A DNA stretch of 64,000 bases from assembly GCA_949825045.1 (NCBI GenBank), contig OX463808.1, forward strand, positions 25,295,674-25,359,673, written 5' to 3'. The notes beneath the pieces are model-generated. The model had not been told where the DNA came from. It did no database searches and saw nothing but the letters and a program-made list of their open reading frames with translations. Positions 30,901 to 40,414 of the stretch are shown one piece after another. A program made the translations under genes and the position numbers. This stretch comes from Argyresthia goedartella. Taxonomy: Eukaryota > Arthropoda > Insecta > Lepidoptera > Argyresthiidae. Position 1 is the stretch's first letter, and every line of letters starts with the position of its first letter.

Positions 30901-31515
30901 ACACAGTCTGACTTTATACCTACCTATATACTTTTAAAGTACACTCTTGTACAACCAGTTTGTTTTTATAACAGAAGTAAAAAGGCAACGTATTAAGAAG
31001 TTCCACTTTTAATTTACGGTTGTATATCCGACACAACTAATGCTTTTTTTTAATTACTTTTTTTTGTGACCACCGTTGCCGACAACATTAAGCCGTCCAT
31101 AGTTTCACACGATACGTAATTTAAATGCGAAGTTTTTATGGCGACGATTCTAACTGTTAGAATCGTCGCCAACTTCCTTAGAACGTAAGAACTTGGATAT
31201 TGATTGTGAAGCAAAGTGGCAACAGCGCACAATAGAAAACAACCAATCATGGAGAAGGTCGTCCCTGATTGGTCCATTTGTATCAGATCAACAATTGACG
31301 GAGCGGATTTGTATAAAAATGCTATGAATAGTTCGTAATGTTGCCACCAGTCGGACAGCAATTGTTGATCCGATCGGAGCCACATTTGTATGCAGAGTTA
31401 TGAGTTATGTAGCCATACATTAGATCAACAAAAACTGTTCCGATCAACAATTTCCAACAGATCAACAATTAACTGATGACACAACCCGTCTGATCAACAT
31501 TTGCCGAGTGGGTAT
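30901..31515. other. Right body of the candidate transposon, non-coding
   Basis: Contains the inverted TTGTTGATC copies (gatcaacaa at about 31288, 31426, 31444, 31462 and 31493, plus one in direct orientation at 31366) and a perfect 15-bp hairpin at 31140-31170. The 111-codon - strand frame across it has no recognisable motif. Confidence 0.45.
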
Positions 31516-31537
31516 ATCTAATATATATATATATATA

Positions 31538-32846
31538 CATAGTCAGGTCATAAGTTCTGTCACATGTGCAATATGAAATAATTTAGACATGTTTATTATT
31601 TATGTAAACATTTATATAGCAAAATGAACTTAATAAAACATAGATTCTTACAGTAATAAAGTTTATTCAAAATGACCCCCGCGATTTTGAATACAGGCCT
31701 TTATTCTGCGCGGCCAGTCGTCTATCGCAGCACGAACGAGGTCCATGTCAATATCGGCGGCTGCCTTAATCAAGGATGCCTTGAGTGACTCCAAATCAGG
31801 ATGAGGCTTTGAGCAGGCCTTTTCCTTCAAGTGTTGCCATATCTTGTAATCTAACGGACTCAAATCTGGACTGGAGGAGGGCCAGTCTTCATGCCGGATG
31901 AAGTCGATTTCACGCGCCGCCAGCCAGTCTTGTGTGCTTTTCGCTCTATGAGCTGGCGCAGAATCTTGTTGGAATACCCAGTGCCTGTTATTAAACATGG
32001 TGTGAGACACAGGTTCCACAAGGTTCTTGAGGACTGTATTTTGATACACAACTGCATTCGTTTTTACGCCTTTCTCACAAAAATGTACCTCAGTTAAGCC
32101 CCAATAAGAGACTCCCAACCAAACCATGAGCGAGGATGGAAAATGACCTCGTTGGACACGCGGAATACGGTTGCTCGCTTCTTCACTGCTGTGTGCGTAC
32201 ACCTTATCATTTTGTTTGTTGTAGCTCTCTTCCACGGTGAAAATTTTTTCATCCGAAAAAAGAATTTCCCGATGCTTTTTTCCCGCGTACCGCTTCAACA
32301 AAGCGCGGCATCTCTTCAGTCTCAGGTCCATTAAACGAGCGTCCAAACGATGTCCTGTTTTTCTTCGATCTGCCCTAAGCCCTAAGTCTTCATTTAACAC
32401 CCTTTTCACCGTGGTCTTGCTTAACCCCATCTGAAGGGCCAACAGTTTCTGCTTACGTATGGGATTTCTTTGAATTCGCGCCTTCACAGCTTTTATCACT
32501 GCTGGAGTCCTAACAGAGCGAGGGCGACCACTTCTTGACCTGTCATCTACACTAGAGTCTTCATTGTATCGTTTTATGGCACGATAAACGAATCTTTTGG
32601 TTATATTCAAATTTTTCAGTAAGTCGAAAATCTGAATTGGCGCGTAGCCGCAACGATGCAACGCAATAACTGCGACACGGTCTTCTTTAAGTGTCCACTC
32701 CATATTTAAAAATGAGGAAAATTCTAAAAAGTACACATTTTTATTTTCATGAAAAATTCGAAATTCGAATTCAATAAACTTTTTTGTGGCCAGCGTTCTA
32801 AATTCAAAAGTTTTTATTGTGTGACAGAACTTATGACCTGACTGTG
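31538..32846 (-). mobile_element. maT-type mariner, copy 1 (1309 bp)
   Basis: Flanked by TA (31536-31537 and 32847-32848). The inverted ends read ca[t/c]agtcaggtcataagttc inward on both sides. It contains an intact transposase on the - strand and sits within a TA-rich tract at the right end of the candidate transposon. The second copy (56500-57808) has exactly the same length. Confidence 0.95.
31663..32703 (-). CDS. maT mariner transposase, copy 1
   Basis: 346 residues from MEWTLKEDRVAVIALHRCGY; I chose this Met because the upstream MYFLEF start is absent in copy 2. Two helix-turn-helix units occupy residues 1-110 with a GRPRS linker at 59-63. The catalytic core has D151 (LFSDEKIF), D247 (FQQDSAPAH) and D285 (SPDLSPLDY). 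Thirty-seven residues separate the last two, which defines the DD37D (maT) class. It cuts and pastes at TA. The frame is intact with all three catalytic residues, so it could have been active recently. Confidence 0.93.
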   Translation of the reverse strand: MEWTLKEDRVAVIALHRCGYAPIQIFDLLKNLNITKRFVYRAIKRYNEDSSVDDRSRSGRPRSVRTPAVIKAVKARIQRNPIRKQKLLALQMGLSKTTVKRVLNEDLGLRADRRKTGHRLDARLMDLRLKRCRALLKRYAGKKHREILFSDEKIFTVEESYNKQNDKVYAHSSEEASNRIPRVQRGHFPSSLMVWLGVSYWGLTEVHFCEKGVKTNAVVYQNTVLKNLVEPVSHTMFNNRHWVFQQDSAPAHRAKSTQDWLAAREIDFIRHEDWPSSSPDLSPLDYKIWQHLKEKACSKPHPDLESLKASLIKAAADIDMDLVRAAIDDWPRRIKACIQNRGGHFE

Positions 32847-32883
32847 TATATAAATATATATTATTGTATATATTTATTGATTG

Positions 32884-33187
32884 AATTGAATTGAATTGAA
32901 GTTTTTATTATGTGTATTAGGTTAGGTATACGTTTATGCTAATTGATTTGTATTTTTCAAGAGTTTTGTGCACGTCTATAATAGACATAGACACAAGTAT
33001 CTGTTTGTAAATAGTGTTTTTCTTAATGTTATGTGTTTTTGTTAATGGTGTGCCTGTATAATAATAAAATAATGTTATGTGTTTTTGTTAATGGTGTGTC
33101 AGTCCGATCCCAGTAACCGTACGGAACACACGTTACTTTGCTCGTCATCCAGGGGTTCTCAACCTTTGTACCTTACATCTTTCTAAT
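32884..33187. other. Leader of the following ORF1; short direct repeat
   Basis: A (ttgaa)n stretch at 32880-32900 and two direct copies of aatgttatgtgtttttgtta (33027 and 33070). The rest is probably the 5' UTR of the LINE whose ORF1 begins at 33188. Confidence 0.45.
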
Positions 33188-34114
33188 ATGTTGTGCTTCG
33201 AGTGTAACGCGACCATCGGCGATGGTGCCACATGCGCCGGTTGCTCCAAGGATATATGTTTCTCTTGCGCAAACATTACGGAAAGAGGATTTCGTAACCT
33301 TGGGGTGGAGCGTAGAGCTGCCTGGAAGTGTCCCAAGTGCCGTATTGCATCGCCAAGCCCTGTTACTACCGAGAAAAAAGAACCTACTTTGGGAGATATT
33401 CTCAGTCGTCTGGATATTCTTACATCAAAGCTGGATGTACTGCCTAAATTGATTTCCGATGTAAATGATCTGAAGATGAACATGCAAGAAGTAATCAAGA
33501 GTTGTGAGTTCTCTAGTCGTAAAATTGATGATTTTGAGCTGAAGCTTGTTGGAGTTAATGGCCGCTTATCTTCACTAGAGGAAACACATCAAGCCGCCAA
33601 ATTCACCCAGTCTGCAGTGGATGCTCTGCAACAGGAGCTGAACGAGAAAGAGCAGTGGTCAAGGCTCAATAATGTCGAAATTAAAGGTATTCCGCTGAAA
33701 AGTAACGAAAACCTATTTGATATAGTGGAGTCTCTAGGTAGGCATATCAACCTACCTATATCTAAATCTCAGATCAACTTTATATCACGCGTTCCTGTAT
33801 ACAATTCCAAGGATAAGTCCATACTGCTTGGCTTCGTAAATCGCTACGCAAAAGAAGATTTTATTGCAGCTGCGAGAATAAAAAAGCATTCTCTAAAAGC
33901 TTCTGACATCGGTTTTGCTAGTGATGAACGCATTTATGTCAATGATCACTTATCACCCGGAAATAAAAAGCTTCTCTCCAAGACTAAGCTTGTAGCGCGC
34001 GAGAAGAACTACCAATACGTAGGGGTCAATCATGCTAAAATACATGTCCGGATGAATGATACGGCACCTGTCATGACAATTGGGTCTGACGGGGATTTAA
34101 ACAGATTGAAATAA
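33188..34114 (+). CDS. LINE ORF1 (PHD finger plus coiled coil)
   Basis: 308 residues. A zinc finger of PHD type occupies residues 1-55 (CFECNATIGDGATCAGCSKD, CFSCANITERGF, WKCPKCR). A coiled coil lies around residues 75-160 (LDILTSKLDVLPKLISDVND, LQQELNEKEQWSRLNN), followed by an RRM-like domain (NVEIKGIPLKSNENLFDIVE, SILLGFVNRYAKEDFI). This is the ORF1 layout of CR1-group LINEs; the protein coats element RNA. The frame is intact. Its ORF2 is missing because the DIRS element begins 10 bp after the stop, and nothing past the DIRS resembles ORF2. Confidence 0.8.
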   Translation: MLCFECNATIGDGATCAGCSKDICFSCANITERGFRNLGVERRAAWKCPKCRIASPSPVTTEKKEPTLGDILSRLDILTSKLDVLPKLISDVNDLKMNMQEVIKSCEFSSRKIDDFELKLVGVNGRLSSLEETHQAAKFTQSAVDALQQELNEKEQWSRLNNVEIKGIPLKSNENLFDIVESLGRHINLPISKSQINFISRVPVYNSKDKSILLGFVNRYAKEDFIAAARIKKHSLKASDIGFASDERIYVNDHLSPGNKKLLSKTKLVAREKNYQYVGVNHAKIHVRMNDTAPVMTIGSDGDLNRLK

Positions 34115-34166
34115 TCAGTTTACTAATTGAATAATCAAACGAACTTACCTGTAAGTGATGTTCGTT

Positions 34167-34313
34167 TGATATTATGCTCGTTGTTGTATCGTCCGAAGAT
34201 GATGAGAAAACTCGTGTAGTGTCGTCTCGATGCTAGCTTCCGTGCCACATAAGTTTATAAAAAACAAAAATTATTAGATCGCATCCTAACATATCAAATC
34301 GGAACGCGTCATT
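34167..34313. repeat. DIRS inverted terminal repeat, left
   Basis: About 145 bp; reverse complement of 38985-39126 with only a few differences (ccgaagatg/cctctatg and one g/a). It begins attatgctcgttgttgtatc. Confidence 0.93.
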
Positions 34314-34400
34314 TAGTTTGAAGTTCGTCTTAGTCTAGGCTGATTCTAAACTCCTAAACGGGGTCGACTAAGGTCTTAGATCGATGGGAGGGGTGGGACT

Positions 34401-34525
34401 CATCATCTTCGGACGATACAACAACGAGCATAATATCAATCGAACATCACTTACAGGTAAGTTCGTTTGATTATTCAATTATGCTCGTTGTTGTATCGTC
34501 CTCTATGATGAGAAAACTCGTGTAG
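34401..34525. repeat. DIRS internal complementary region
   Basis: The first half (34401-34475) is the reverse complement of the left extremity (34124-34204). The second half (34472-34525) is complementary to the right extremity (39080-39127). It therefore holds the joined ends, as needed to template the circular intermediate. I see a single mismatch in the first half. Confidence 0.93.
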
Positions 34526-34683
34526 ATGTTTAAAGTCTAGTTGTAGAATCAGAATATTTTGTTTATTGTACTATAGTAGGTAGTGTCAAAAAATATTACA
34601 CACGTTTAGTTAAACTAACTGTTTAGAAACTAAACTAATTCAAATTGTCAACTATAATTATGACAAGTTTGCTATCAAAATAA

Positions 34684-35595
34684 TCATTCTTGATTAATAT
34701 TAATAATTGCTTCAGCAAATGACACACTGTCATTGCTTACTGGTCGGTTGTAGAACCTACCAAAACTAGTAGAGCTACCAGTCCAACCAGCCGTTCGACG
34801 TATCTCGTCGATGGAGACTCCTCGCATGCGGGCCGCCGAGGTGGACGCATGTCGGGTGCTATGTGCGGAGAATACGCTGGTGTCTATTCCGCTTTCTTCG
34901 AGCATTATCTTTATCCAACGGCTGATTGTATTGGTAGATACTTCATTATGAGGTTTCTTATAAGACAGAAACAACTTTTTTCGGTTGTTTCGTATCAATT
35001 TAGTAATACTAATGTAATTAATTAGGCTTCTAGCTGGACAGATATTTGGCCGTTCTTTGAAATATGGTAAGACTATAAATGGTTGATTTCTATTTGGACC
35101 AGAGGTCTTAATTATATCACTTATTTTAATATGAATTCTATCTATGGCAACAACGATATTATCTATCTGAATAGATGCTATGGTTTGGGCTCTATGACCT
35201 GTAGTTAGGGCTAGTAGAGTGACAGTCTTTCTAGCATTTTGTTCTAAGCTATTGAGATCTAAATAATTGTGTTCAATATGGTTCAAAACCGTTGACACAT
35301 CCCAGGTGTAATTATACTTAGGTTTATTTGGTCTCAATCTGAAAAAGCCTTTAAACAGTCTTTTGATTCTTGCACCGGTACCAATGTGAGTACCTATCAC
35401 TAATGCCAGGGCCGATCTTAAGGAATTAAGGCTACCATATGACAATCCTTCGTGAAATTTTCTAGTCATGTATGTGATAACTTCAGCTATACTAGGACTA
35501 TTAGGTACAAATCCATGGATCTTACAATATTGGAACCAACCTGTGATACTAGGCATATATTGTTTAAGTGTGTTGCTACTTATTGAAGCCAACAT
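34684..35595 (-). CDS. DIRS tyrosine recombinase
   Basis: 303 residues. An N-terminal SAM-like domain (residues 1-75) precedes the catalytic domain, with R135 (TTGHRAQTI), H245-xx-R248 (AHSTRHA) and Y282 (GRFYNRPV), i.e. the full R-H-R-Y set. GWTGSS before the tyrosine matches the DIRS form (GW.S..TF..Y). It integrates circular element DNA. It starts 26 bp after the RT stop, in the order RT then recombinase. The frame is intact and unbroken. A longer N-terminus overlapping the RT frame is possible. Confidence 0.93.
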   Translation of the reverse strand: MLASISSNTLKQYMPSITGWFQYCKIHGFVPNSPSIAEVITYMTRKFHEGLSYGSLNSLRSALALVIGTHIGTGARIKRLFKGFFRLRPNKPKYNYTWDVSTVLNHIEHNYLDLNSLEQNARKTVTLLALTTGHRAQTIASIQIDNIVVAIDRIHIKISDIIKTSGPNRNQPFIVLPYFKERPNICPARSLINYISITKLIRNNRKKLFLSYKKPHNEVSTNTISRWIKIMLEESGIDTSVFSAHSTRHASTSAARMRGVSIDEIRRTAGWTGSSTSFGRFYNRPVSNDSVSFAEAIININQE

Positions 35596-35621
35596 TATAT
35601 CTACGGCGTCGTCACTGATTC

Positions 35622-37544
35622 CTAAGTTCTGGAATGTCTCGCGGATAATTTCCCTGCCATTAGCGATAGGTTCTTGTGAAGTTGGTGTGGTGTCTTGGAA
35701 TTACACAGAGTAAGCAGGTCTTTACTTGGTTCAAAAATAATTGGTTTACCAATCAGTAGTTCTTTGAACAGTGGGTACCAGGGTTGAGTTGTCCAATTTG
35801 GCACAACCATTATACCCATTGCATTGTCAGATACAATTTTTTCTAGGGTCTTTAATATCACCGAAAAGGGTGGAAAAGCATAAAAGAAAATGTTAGTCCA
35901 GCTAAAGGTGAATGCATCTATCTTGAATGCATCTGGGTCAGGGTGCCAGGATACATATTTGTCACATTTTGTGTTCGTTCGGGAGGCAAATAAGTCAATT
36001 TCAGGGATACCTAAAGATAACGTTATTGCTCTGAAGTACTGGTCTGATAGTTCCCACTCAGTGTCACCTGTATCCTTCCTTGACTCAAAATCAGCAGTGA
36101 TGTTATCCTTTGTGTTAATATATGAAGCAAAGATCCATAGATTACGTTTTTCACACCATTGCCATATATCCTTGGCTATGGTATGTAAGTGTGGATGTTG
36201 TACACCCCCTAGTCTGTTAATATAAGCAATAGCGGTAGTATTGTCGATGCGCATTAAAATTTGGCAGTTATTGTAATTTCTTGCAAAAGATTTTAGTCCA
36301 AAAAGGGCAGCTTTTAATTCTAAAGTGTTAATATGTAAGCTTGCTTCTTGCTCTGTCCAAGGCCCCCCTGCTGTCATATTGTTACATGCTGCCCCCCAAC
36401 CAGAGTTAGAAGCATCTGTGTAGATTTCCAATACATATTTATGTTTTCTGATTGGGGATACTGAAAAAGTAAGGTTCTTCAGCCACCAGTGTAGGTCGCC
36501 ATGACAAGACTGCGGCAGGTTAATAATAGCTTCATAGTCATTATTATACCTTAACAGAGAAAGATATTTATGCCGTTCTAGTTGTTTTGTAAACAGCATG
36601 CCATATTTAATGGCAGGACAAAGTGACACCAGGGTGCCCAAGACTTGAGCCAAAAATCTTATAGTAAAGTTTTCTTTTTGTAATAAGTCTTTAACTAATT
36701 TTATGCAGTTTTCTCTTTTCTGTTGTGTTATACCAATGGTCATGTCTTTGGTGTTAAAGACCAGGCCTAGATACCTACATTCTTGGTTAGGGGTGAGTAT
36801 ACATTTTTCTTGATTTATCACAAATCCTAGTTGTGTTAGAAGTAGTCTAGTGGCATTAATGTTATTTACACAATCCTGATATGTTCTACCTATACAAAGA
36901 ATGTCATCAAGGTACTGAACAGAGAGAAAACCATCTTTTCTGAGCTCTGACATGACTGGTTTTAGAAGCTTTGTAAATAGGTATGGTGCAGTACATAAAC
37001 CAAAAGGAAGAACAGTAAACTGGTACAATTTTGTGTCAAGGATGAATCTTAGGTATCTTTTATAGTGTTTATCAATAGGACACATGTAGTAGGCATCTTT
37101 CAGGTCAATTGACCCTAAAAAGTAATATCTTTGTAGCAATTTACACACTGTGCGGTGATCCTCCAATTTAAAATGTTCTGCTTGAACAAAGATATTAAGT
37201 TTTTTCAGATTTAGAATAAATCTTGAGTCACCATTCGGCTTTTCGACTAGAAAAACTGATGAGCAGAATTGGTTGTCCACTGGTTTACAGGTCTCTATAG
37301 CTTTTATTGATAAAAGTTTTTCTATTTCAAATTGTATCAGCTGTTTCTCTTTGACAGACAGTGTGTTGTTCAAAGGTTCTGTTTGCTGAGTAGGTACCTC
37401 AATAAAAGGGATCTTGTAGCCAGATACCCAACTCAAAATAGTGTGGTCACTAGTGAGCTTCTTCCAGTTGTTGAGGAAGAATTTTATTCTGCCTACCTGT
37501 GTTAGTGTCTGGATTGTGGAGGTGGCCGCTTCTTGTGGTCCCAA
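35622..37544 (-). CDS. DIRS reverse transcriptase, RNase H and methyltransferase-like domain
   Basis: 640 residues. RT: SSVFLVEKPNGDSRFILNLK, GSIDLKDAYYMCPI, LPFGLCTAPYLFTKLLKP, catalytic VQYLDDILCIG. RNase H: YTDASNSGWGAACN, LELKAALFGLKSF, RIDNTTAIAYINRLGG, KDNITADFESR. The last part (IDLFASRTNTKCDKYVSWHP, DAFTFSWTNIFFYAFPPF) corresponds to the DAM-like methyltransferase domain known from DIRS and Ngaro-type elements. The frame is intact. It overlaps the 3' end of gag by 43 nt in another frame, so Pol is probably made by frameshift or reinitiation. Confidence 0.92.
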   Translation of the reverse strand: MGPQEAATSTIQTLTQVGRIKFFLNNWKKLTSDHTILSWVSGYKIPFIEVPTQQTEPLNNTLSVKEKQLIQFEIEKLLSIKAIETCKPVDNQFCSSVFLVEKPNGDSRFILNLKKLNIFVQAEHFKLEDHRTVCKLLQRYYFLGSIDLKDAYYMCPIDKHYKRYLRFILDTKLYQFTVLPFGLCTAPYLFTKLLKPVMSELRKDGFLSVQYLDDILCIGRTYQDCVNNINATRLLLTQLGFVINQEKCILTPNQECRYLGLVFNTKDMTIGITQQKRENCIKLVKDLLQKENFTIRFLAQVLGTLVSLCPAIKYGMLFTKQLERHKYLSLLRYNNDYEAIINLPQSCHGDLHWWLKNLTFSVSPIRKHKYVLEIYTDASNSGWGAACNNMTAGGPWTEQEASLHINTLELKAALFGLKSFARNYNNCQILMRIDNTTAIAYINRLGGVQHPHLHTIAKDIWQWCEKRNLWIFASYINTKDNITADFESRKDTGDTEWELSDQYFRAITLSLGIPEIDLFASRTNTKCDKYVSWHPDPDAFKIDAFTFSWTNIFFYAFPPFSVILKTLEKIVSDNAMGIMVVPNWTTQPWYPLFKELLIGKPIIFEPSKDLLTLCNSKTPHQLHKNLSLMAGKLSARHSRT

Positions 37545-38392
37545 TCCTTGTTGTATGGCTTCTGCTTGTGGGCTGGTCTTGCTTGGAGCTTCTTTTGCCC
37601 TGCCATCATCCTGCCACTTGGACGAGGAGGGTCCCGCCAGTTTAAAGTTTTATTCTTGAGAACAGCTGGAACACTCATACCCTCCTTTGGCTTGATTGTT
37701 TGTACATTTTTCAGGTCTTGACTAGACCGCTGTACAGCCTTGGCAGTCTTGATTTGCTCAGACATGTTTCCACCGAATAAGTATTCACCTGCTTCCATCT
37801 GAAGGATGCTGCTCTTCATTTCTTTATTTATCACTGATGTTATTAAGTTTCTGCGGTTCTTTGTATCATCATGTTATATCTCACATATGATTTTAGCACT
37901 GTCATTGAGATTTTTAATTGCGTCAATCTTATTCAGTCCTTGAATGAGGATCTGAAGCCCTGTCCCTAAGCTGGCCAGTGCAGCTGCAGTAAGTTTTTGA
38001 CGGTTTTCAATTAAATAGTCCCGCTTTTTTACACCTTCAGGAACCGCAGCAATCACCTCCGGATTCATTTTTGGTGCTGCCATCTGCACATTGTCAAACA
38101 CACCATATTTTGATTCCAGATCCATGCGTTCCTCCTTGGGCAGACCCTTTTTAAGAATGGGGTTCCACCTGGCGGCGAGCTCATGGTGGAGTGATGATGT
38201 CTTCTTGTCCTCAGAGGCAATAGCCCCTAGGACATTGAGTATCTCCTGGTCCACTGACTCCTCTTGTTCTTCACTAAAAGGCAACTCCACTAGCTCCACC
38301 TCTCCGTTGGGTGATGGTGTTGATACTTCTCCATTGGGTGGTGGTGTTGGAGAGCGGCTCGGTGTGTTCTCAGGTGTATCTAGAGAATACAT
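37502..38392 (-). pseudogene. DIRS gag-like ORF with one stop
   Basis: The frame from MYSLDTPENTPSRSP is acidic and Pro/Ser-rich at the N-terminus, then has a helical region (HHELAARWNPILKKGLPKE). A TAA at 37874-37876 interrupts it (KIICEI*HDDTKNRRNLI), and the same frame then runs to 37502 (EAGEYLFGGNMSEQ, WRDPPRPSGR). One C-to-T change would explain the stop. A separate basic leader with a Met (MGKRKHEKDRKRYEKKIRRL) lies at 38785-38890 and ends at a GTAAGT. I could not join it in frame to an AG near 38402, so splicing stays open. Confidence 0.75.
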
Positions 38393-38984
38393 ACCCTATA
38401 TCAGTTTATGTATTTAGTAGTTCTGGGTCCCAAAGACACAGCAACTAGGGATTTTTGGTTGAGAAATGTTTTAGTTTGTGACCATACCTATCCAAGACAT
38501 TCTGTGTTCTGCAACAGAGCAATGACTTGTTTGATAGTGTACGTTTATCCGATGTGGTTACAGTTAGTACACAACTCGATACTCTGGCAGCATAACAGCT
38601 GTGTACTTTGAGCAAGCATACGCAATCCCGAAGATTGAGCCATGCTTTATAACCTCACAAATTCTTCACTTTTACAAAATAAACATGTACACAATATTGC
38701 AATACCAACTATCCCAAAGATAGGTCTAATTGCATTGTGTTACAATAAGAATCACCGGTATCATGTGAATCTTTCACTTTACTTACCGTTTTCAGAATTG
38801 GCATCGGAATTTTTTTCTAATTTCTCCTGCAGCCTTCGGATTTTCTTTTCATATCGTTTGCGGTCTTTTTCATGCTTCCTTTTTCCCATTTTTTCAGGTT
38901 CTGTATGTTGACTTCAGTAATAAAACTAAAAAACACTCGGGGAAAAATTTTTTGGCGTGGCACAGAAAGTTGACATAAAAAACG

Positions 38985-39126
38985 AATGACGCGTTCCGAT
39001 TTGATATGTTAGGATGCGATCTAATAATTTTTGTTTTTTATAAACTTATGTGGCACGGAAGCTAGCATCGAGACGATACTACACGAGTTTTCTCATCATA
39101 GAGGACGATACAACAACGAGCATAAT
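38985..39126. repeat. DIRS inverted terminal repeat, right
   Basis: Reverse complement of 34167-34313; this is the 5' end of the element in its - orientation. Confidence 0.93.
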
Positions 39127-39127
39127 T

Positions 39128-40414
39128 ATAATTATTCCGTTCAACATATTTATTGAATTTGTTTTGAGCTATTCATTTAAGTTGACAACCCCTGGCTGTT
39201 TATTTTTTGCTCGCCTAGTGACTCTTTTGTTCAATCCTACTACCTGCTATCGCTCGAGCGAGCCGGACACCTGTGCTGATAATTGTATTGAGCATTCAAT
39301 GCGATCTATGTCTATACGCATTAGAGACTATAATGGATTACTTTATTTTTGCTATGTTACTTTTACACATTGGTACTTCGCGGATCAGATCTGCTTCAGG
39401 GAGAGCTCGTCCATCACGTCCAGGTTGTGTTGCACGAAGGCGAGCAGCTCGTTCACCAAGATGGTGTCCGCGCGCTTGGCTGGAACAGTACGGTATCCAC
39501 CTTGCGAATACTAGATCGTCGCTAAGTTACGGAGCATTTTCGCAGATGCTGCTAGGTAGCATCTGTACGTGCTCCTACTTATGCTGTGACTCTGCTACAC
39601 CATCTGGGAAAATATAAGACTATATCTATATCTAATTGGCCTCTGATCGTCAAACCACCAGGAAAACCAAGCCAGTGGCGTTGGGCTAGCAGACATGCAA
39701 AACGGAATTTTAGTACTGGTATACGTAGTACCGTGGGCACAATTGTTCCTCTGCCACCCCGTAAAAGGAAAAGGCATGAAGTACAACGCGTATGTTTAAT
39801 TTTTTGTTTTTGAGTCACCTCACGAGTTAAGACCGCGCGGCGACACTGGTGGGAATTACTGCGTATATGTACAGGTATTGAAAAATTACTACTGCGCCAC
39901 CGCTCATAATTCACGAAGCGACGTGTAATGAACGGCCTTATAAAAGAAAAAGGAAGTATTGAGTATTCGTACAAAATAATATAAAACAAATTATGGGAAT
40001 GGAAAATTAATTTGCCGCAAAAACAGATTTTTCACTCCACTGCTCGGAAGGCGAAAGACTGTCAATAATGGGGCTGCAAAACAATCATAGCTAACCTGGA
40101 CAGCAACACTGGAAAACATTGTTGGCTTGTTTGTTATGGTTCTGTCAGATGTCAACAGACGGAAATTCATGCCATGTCAGTTTTTACCGACATAGCGTGC
40201 GTCATGCTGTCACGTCGGTAAAAGCGTGCCTGAAATTTGCTGTCAATTGCGGTAGACGGCGGACTTTGCCAGGTGACGCCAGGTGAACCAAGGGTGAACC
40301 AAACCTTATTAATATATTTTTTTTCTGTATCATTAATTTTATTTCATCGCAGTAGTCGTGATTTTATTTTTTTTGTCATCCAAAATTACATGATTAAGTA
40401 TTACAATTAAACAG
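39128..40414. other. Mostly unassigned sequence; short retroelement ORF1 piece
   Basis: The only coding-like trace is on the - strand at 39385-39480 (DTILVNELLAFVQHNLDVMD, then ELSLKQI), which recalls an N-terminal motif of moth LINE ORF1/gag proteins. The remainder has several frames of 60-150 codons without motifs, and I see no gene in it. Confidence 0.35.

Larger units (their letters stand above)
23357..32883. mobile_element. Candidate DNA transposon with TTGTTGATC subterminal repeats
   Basis: The outer ends are inverted copies: AATCAATAAATATATACAAT plus (TA)n at 23357-23405, and its reverse complement at 31516-31537 and 32847-32883 (split by the mariner). Inside these, CGGCCATTGTTGATCAG (left) matches CGGCAAATGTTGATCAG (right, - strand). 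The 9-mer TTGTTGATC recurs at about 23424, 23451, 23594 and 23635 on the left, and in inverted form four or more times at 31283-31505 on the right. Clustered subterminal repeats are typical transposase-binding sites. No transposase is recognised; most of the interior is later insertions. Superfamily unknown. Confidence 0.45.
34124..39127 (-). mobile_element. DIRS retrotransposon, complete structure
   Basis: In - orientation: terminal repeat (39126-38985), gag, RT/RNase H, tyrosine recombinase, internal complementary region (34525-34401), terminal repeat (34313-34167) and a right extension (34166-34124). The inverted repeats and an internal region complementary to both ends are the diagnostic architecture of DIRS elements, which circularise and integrate by recombinase without target duplication. 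None is visible here. Two of three ORFs are intact and the third has one stop. Confidence 0.93.

Noticed and set aside
35468..38417. + strand frames opposite the DIRS ORFs
   Set aside because: They are antisense shadows of strongly supported recombinase, RT and gag frames.
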